This document shows, one piece after another, positions 61,798 through 64,000 of a stretch of 64,000 bases of DNA. Source of the stretch: Sphingobacteriales bacterium (GTDB lineage: Bacteria > Bacteroidota > Bacteroidia > Chitinophagales > UBA2359). The number at the start of each line of letters is the position of its first letter. Within the stretch, counting starts at the first letter, position 1. The stretch spans positions 1 through 64,000 of the forward strand of contig JADKCK010000045.1 of the NCBI GenBank assembly GCA_016718845.1, written 5' to 3'. Made by a program: the position numbers and the translations under genes. The notes under the pieces were generated by a model. The model saw nothing but the letters and a program-made list of their open reading frames with translations. It ran no database searches and was not told where the DNA came from.

Positions 61798-63387
61798 ATG
61801 AAAAAACACCTTTTGTTAGCCATATGTCTATTTGTTTGTGGCAATACGTTACAAGCTCAATCGCAGCGGTATGTATTGGTAGAGCATTTTACCAATACGG
61901 TTTGCGGTACTTGTGCCTCGAAAAACCCAGCGTTTTTTACTTTACTCAATTCGGCTACTAATGTAGGCAAATATCACCACATTAGTTACCATACACCCTG
62001 GCCTTTTCCAAATTGTGTGCTGTATCAAGCCAACACACCCGAGCAAGATTTTATGTACGATGCTTATGCTGTTGAAGGTACGCCAACCGTTTATCTGCAA
62101 GGTGCGCACGTACCTTATGGCACGCCACTATTATCGCAAACACAACTAAATGCTTATTTAGGTGCAACAAGTCCTGTACAAATAAAGGTGTTAGAAAGTG
62201 TTAATGGCAACACCAAAAACGTAACTGTACGCATAAAAACAACAGGTACTATGCCCGCAGGCAATTGGAAGATAAAGGCTGCTGCTGTTGAGAGAAATCT
62301 TGCTTATACCTCACCTAATGGTGAAACAACACACAAAAATGTTTTTCGCAAGATGGTTCCATCTTTGGGTGTTAATGGGGCAACATTTACACCTGCTATA
62401 TTAGATAGCGAAGTATTGCTAACCTACTCGTATAGTTTAGAGAGCAACTGGAATGCAGCAGAGATATATACCTTAGTGTGGATACAAAATGCCGACACCA
62501 AAGAGGTATTAAACTCTGGCACGCCATTCGATTTGTTGTTAGATGGCACTGTTACACCTGCTACTTGCGCCCAAAGTAATGGTACAATTACCGTTAATGC
62601 AAGTGGTGGTACTGCTCCGTATAGTTATGCGTGGAGTAATGGTAGTAATAGCACCAATAGTATTACGGTGGCATCGGGTAGTTATAGCTTAACGCTAACA
62701 GATGCTACAGGTAGTACACAAACCCAACAATTTACGGTAGGTGAGCAACAATGTACGGTTGCTAAAGTAAGGGTATATTTAGAAGGAGCTTGGAATGGCA
62801 CCAATTTAAGTGCTGCCACCAACATACCTCTTTCGCAGCCCTACAACACCACCCCTTGGAACTACTACGGCACCGAAACACAAACTGTATTGCCAACAGG
62901 TGCTATAGATTGGGTATTGATAGAAGCAAAAAGTAGTATCGGCGGGGCAGTACTCGACCGACGTGCATGCTTATTGATGAGCAATGGCACTTTGCGCGAA
63001 TTAGATGGCACCGAAGGAGCAAAACTACGTAACTTAACCGCAGGTAGTTATTACTTAGTGGTTAGGCACCGAAACCATTTACCTGTTATATCGGCAAATG
63101 CTGTGGTGTTACCTAATGCTACGGCTTACAGCTTTACTACATCGGCAACAAGTGCATCGGGTAGCGAGTCGTTAAAGCACATAGGTAGTATATACGCCCT
63201 ATATGCTGGCGACATAGGCTCCGACGGAACAATTACTAACACCGATTTTAATCAATACACTACCCAAAGTTCGCAATATGGTTATCGTAATGCCGACTGC
63301 AATATGAATGGCGTAGTAGAGACGATAGATTTTAACCTATACAGGCAAAACAGCAGTAGAATGGCTATTGCTCCGCTTAGGTATTGA
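61798..63387 (+). CDS. Secreted Omp28-like (thioredoxin-fold) protein with SprB repeat and dockerin-like module
   Basis: 529 residues. Signal peptide MKKHLLLAICLFVCGNTLQA; an Omp28-type thioredoxin-like domain with CGTC (residues 36-39) and GTPTVYLQG (cis-Pro region); one SprB repeat (CAQSNGTITVNASGGTAPYSYAWSNG, about 258-320). The C-terminal module matches that of the PhoD protein: PLSQPYNTTPWNYYGTE, IDWVLIEAK, VVRHRNHLPVIS, then two EF-hand-like loops GDIGSDGTITNTDF and ADCNMNGVVETIDF. It ends a few residues later without a typical T9SS domain. Surface or extracellular; redox or binding role inferred. Confidence 0.88.
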   Translation: MKKHLLLAICLFVCGNTLQAQSQRYVLVEHFTNTVCGTCASKNPAFFTLLNSATNVGKYHHISYHTPWPFPNCVLYQANTPEQDFMYDAYAVEGTPTVYLQGAHVPYGTPLLSQTQLNAYLGATSPVQIKVLESVNGNTKNVTVRIKTTGTMPAGNWKIKAAAVERNLAYTSPNGETTHKNVFRKMVPSLGVNGATFTPAILDSEVLLTYSYSLESNWNAAEIYTLVWIQNADTKEVLNSGTPFDLLLDGTVTPATCAQSNGTITVNASGGTAPYSYAWSNGSNSTNSITVASGSYSLTLTDATGSTQTQQFTVGEQQCTVAKVRVYLEGAWNGTNLSAATNIPLSQPYNTTPWNYYGTETQTVLPTGAIDWVLIEAKSSIGGAVLDRRACLLMSNGTLRELDGTEGAKLRNLTAGSYYLVVRHRNHLPVISANAVVLPNATAYSFTTSATSASGSESLKHIGSIYALYAGDIGSDGTITNTDFNQYTTQSSQYGYRNADCNMNGVVETIDFNLYRQNSSRMAIAPLRY

Positions 63388-63420
63388 TAAAAAGTAAATT
63401 GTTGATAGCTATTTATACAA

Positions 63421-63454
63421 AACACGGCAAGCCTTAAAAAAGGTTTGCTGTGTT
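63421..63454. terminator. Terminator downstream of the Omp28-like gene
   Basis: Stem AACACGGCAAGCCTT / AAGGTTTGCTGTGTT (63421-63435 with 63440-63454, two G-U pairs), loop AAAA, T-rich after. Confidence 0.8.
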
Positions 63455-63509
63455 TTGTTATTAAGGTAGCTGTATTAGGGTTATTTCTTTCAAAAAAAAT
63501 AAAAATAGT

Positions 63510-63539
63510 TTGAAAATTATGCTTTATGGTGTATCTTTG
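63510..63539 (+). promoter_or_regulatory. Promoter of the PARG-like gene
   Basis: TTG at 63510-63512, 19 bases, TATCTTTG at 63532-63539: an ideal Bacteroidetes -33/-7 pair, 40 bases before the ATG at 63580. Confidence 0.65.
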
Positions 63540-63579
63540 TGGATAAATTTCCGATTTTTAATTTGTTAATACACAAAAC

Positions 63580-64000
63580 ATGAACGATAGAAACCAAAGG
63601 GTTGCCGCAGCAAACGAGACATTACGCATCATTGAGCAACAATTTTTATATTAACAACAAGGGCAAAGAAAGTAGATATAGCTGATGATTTAGCGTATGC
63701 CAAACGCCATAGTCAATTGTTTAGAGGAGATGATTTTAGCCTTGTTTTGCTGAACGAACCAACATCTTAGCCAAGAAAACAGCTACAATCACTTTGTTTG
63801 AGGTGACACCCGAAACTACTTTACAAGCAACCGAAAGACTACACCTGTTTTCAAAAAAGACGATGGCGCTACTTAATCAATACTATAAGGTGTCTTTTTT
63901 AACATCGCCTGCCGTTAATGCAGGTGTTGTACGCGAAAGAGAACAAGATAAAGTAAAAAGTATTGATGCAGTGATGAAAACTAGACTCGACAAAATATTA
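63580..64000 (+). pseudogene. Decayed TIGR02452-family (microbial PARG-like) gene, partial
   Basis: Pieces in three frames match the family in order: MNDRNQRVAAANETLRIIEQQF, then YINNKGK, KVDIADDLAYAKRHSQLFRGDDFSLVL, KKTATITLFEVTPETTLQATERLHLF, and VSFLTSPAVNAGVVREREQD..KSIDAVMKTRLDKIL running off the window. The central catalytic macrodomain stretch (NFASA.NPGGGF and the following ~100 residues) is missing between LFSKKTM and YYKVSFLTSP. With an internal deletion plus at least three frame changes this is a true remnant, not just a base-calling problem. The family removes ADP-ribose or poly(ADP-ribose). Confidence 0.75.

Overview
The window comes from a Bacteroidetes bacterium of the gliding, T9SS-bearing, Saprospiria/Chitinophagia-like kind. 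This is judged from the long SecA with a C-terminal zinc motif, a T9SS type B sorting domain, SprB/PKD/M4/Omp28-like secreted proteins, TAnnTTTG promoter boxes and absence of Shine-Dalgarno sequences. I saw no tRNA, rRNA, transposase, CRISPR array or phage gene.

Layout. 1-5.6 kb: recJ (3' end off the window) and secA. 5.7-14.1 kb: accessory array 1, five cassettes, all genes on the minus strand: a paired DUF262 locus, a lipoprotein, a secreted unknown, a DUF4261 protein and a GNAT acetyltransferase. 14.1-40.5 kb: chromosomal backbone with cysC-cysD, a double-SPOR protein, two GNATs, a T9SS type B protein, hemA, a rhomboid protease, an M4 protease, an LRR/TPR-like pair, DoxX, an OYE-MDR operon with a divergent HxlR regulator, aconitase, and a compact operon of a SecB-like chaperone plus two duplicated pairs of small unknown proteins. 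40.7-57.9 kb: array 2, about ten cassettes, again all minus strand: three Reg_prop-type propeller lipoproteins, a DUF2867 epimerase-like protein, a sterol desaturase-like enzyme, SDR plus Crp/Fnr regulator, an intradiol-dioxygenase/thioredoxin-like lipoprotein, an aldo-keto reductase, an SRPBCC-like protein, a BchE-like radical SAM protein and small membrane proteins. 58-64 kb: PhoD-type phosphatase and Omp28-like protein sharing one C-terminal module, a minisatellite, and a decayed PARG-like gene.

Main observation. The two arrays look like integron-type cassette arrays without an integrase. Genes are separated by long (mostly 90-200 bp) imperfect palindromes whose outer ends read ...AAC and GTT.... 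Within most cassettes the first bases (GTTRGYRGY-like) are the reverse complement of the last bases (RYYRCYAAC-like), the signature expected if each cassette once closed into a circle at these cores. Both arrays begin, at the upstream end for transcription, with a homologous ~190-bp leader carrying a TACCTTTG promoter box, followed by the same TATTAGCGAGTT junction. Both end with the same ~11-bp-stem terminator hairpin. Array 1 is also bracketed by a 20-bp direct repeat. I do not recognise this as a described element family; no recombinase is in view, so mobility is inference.

Quality caution. At least eight genes are broken by indels, mostly single-base steps in homopolymers. This may be sequencing error, decay of accessory genes, or both; long backbone genes (secA, M4 protease, acn) are intact.
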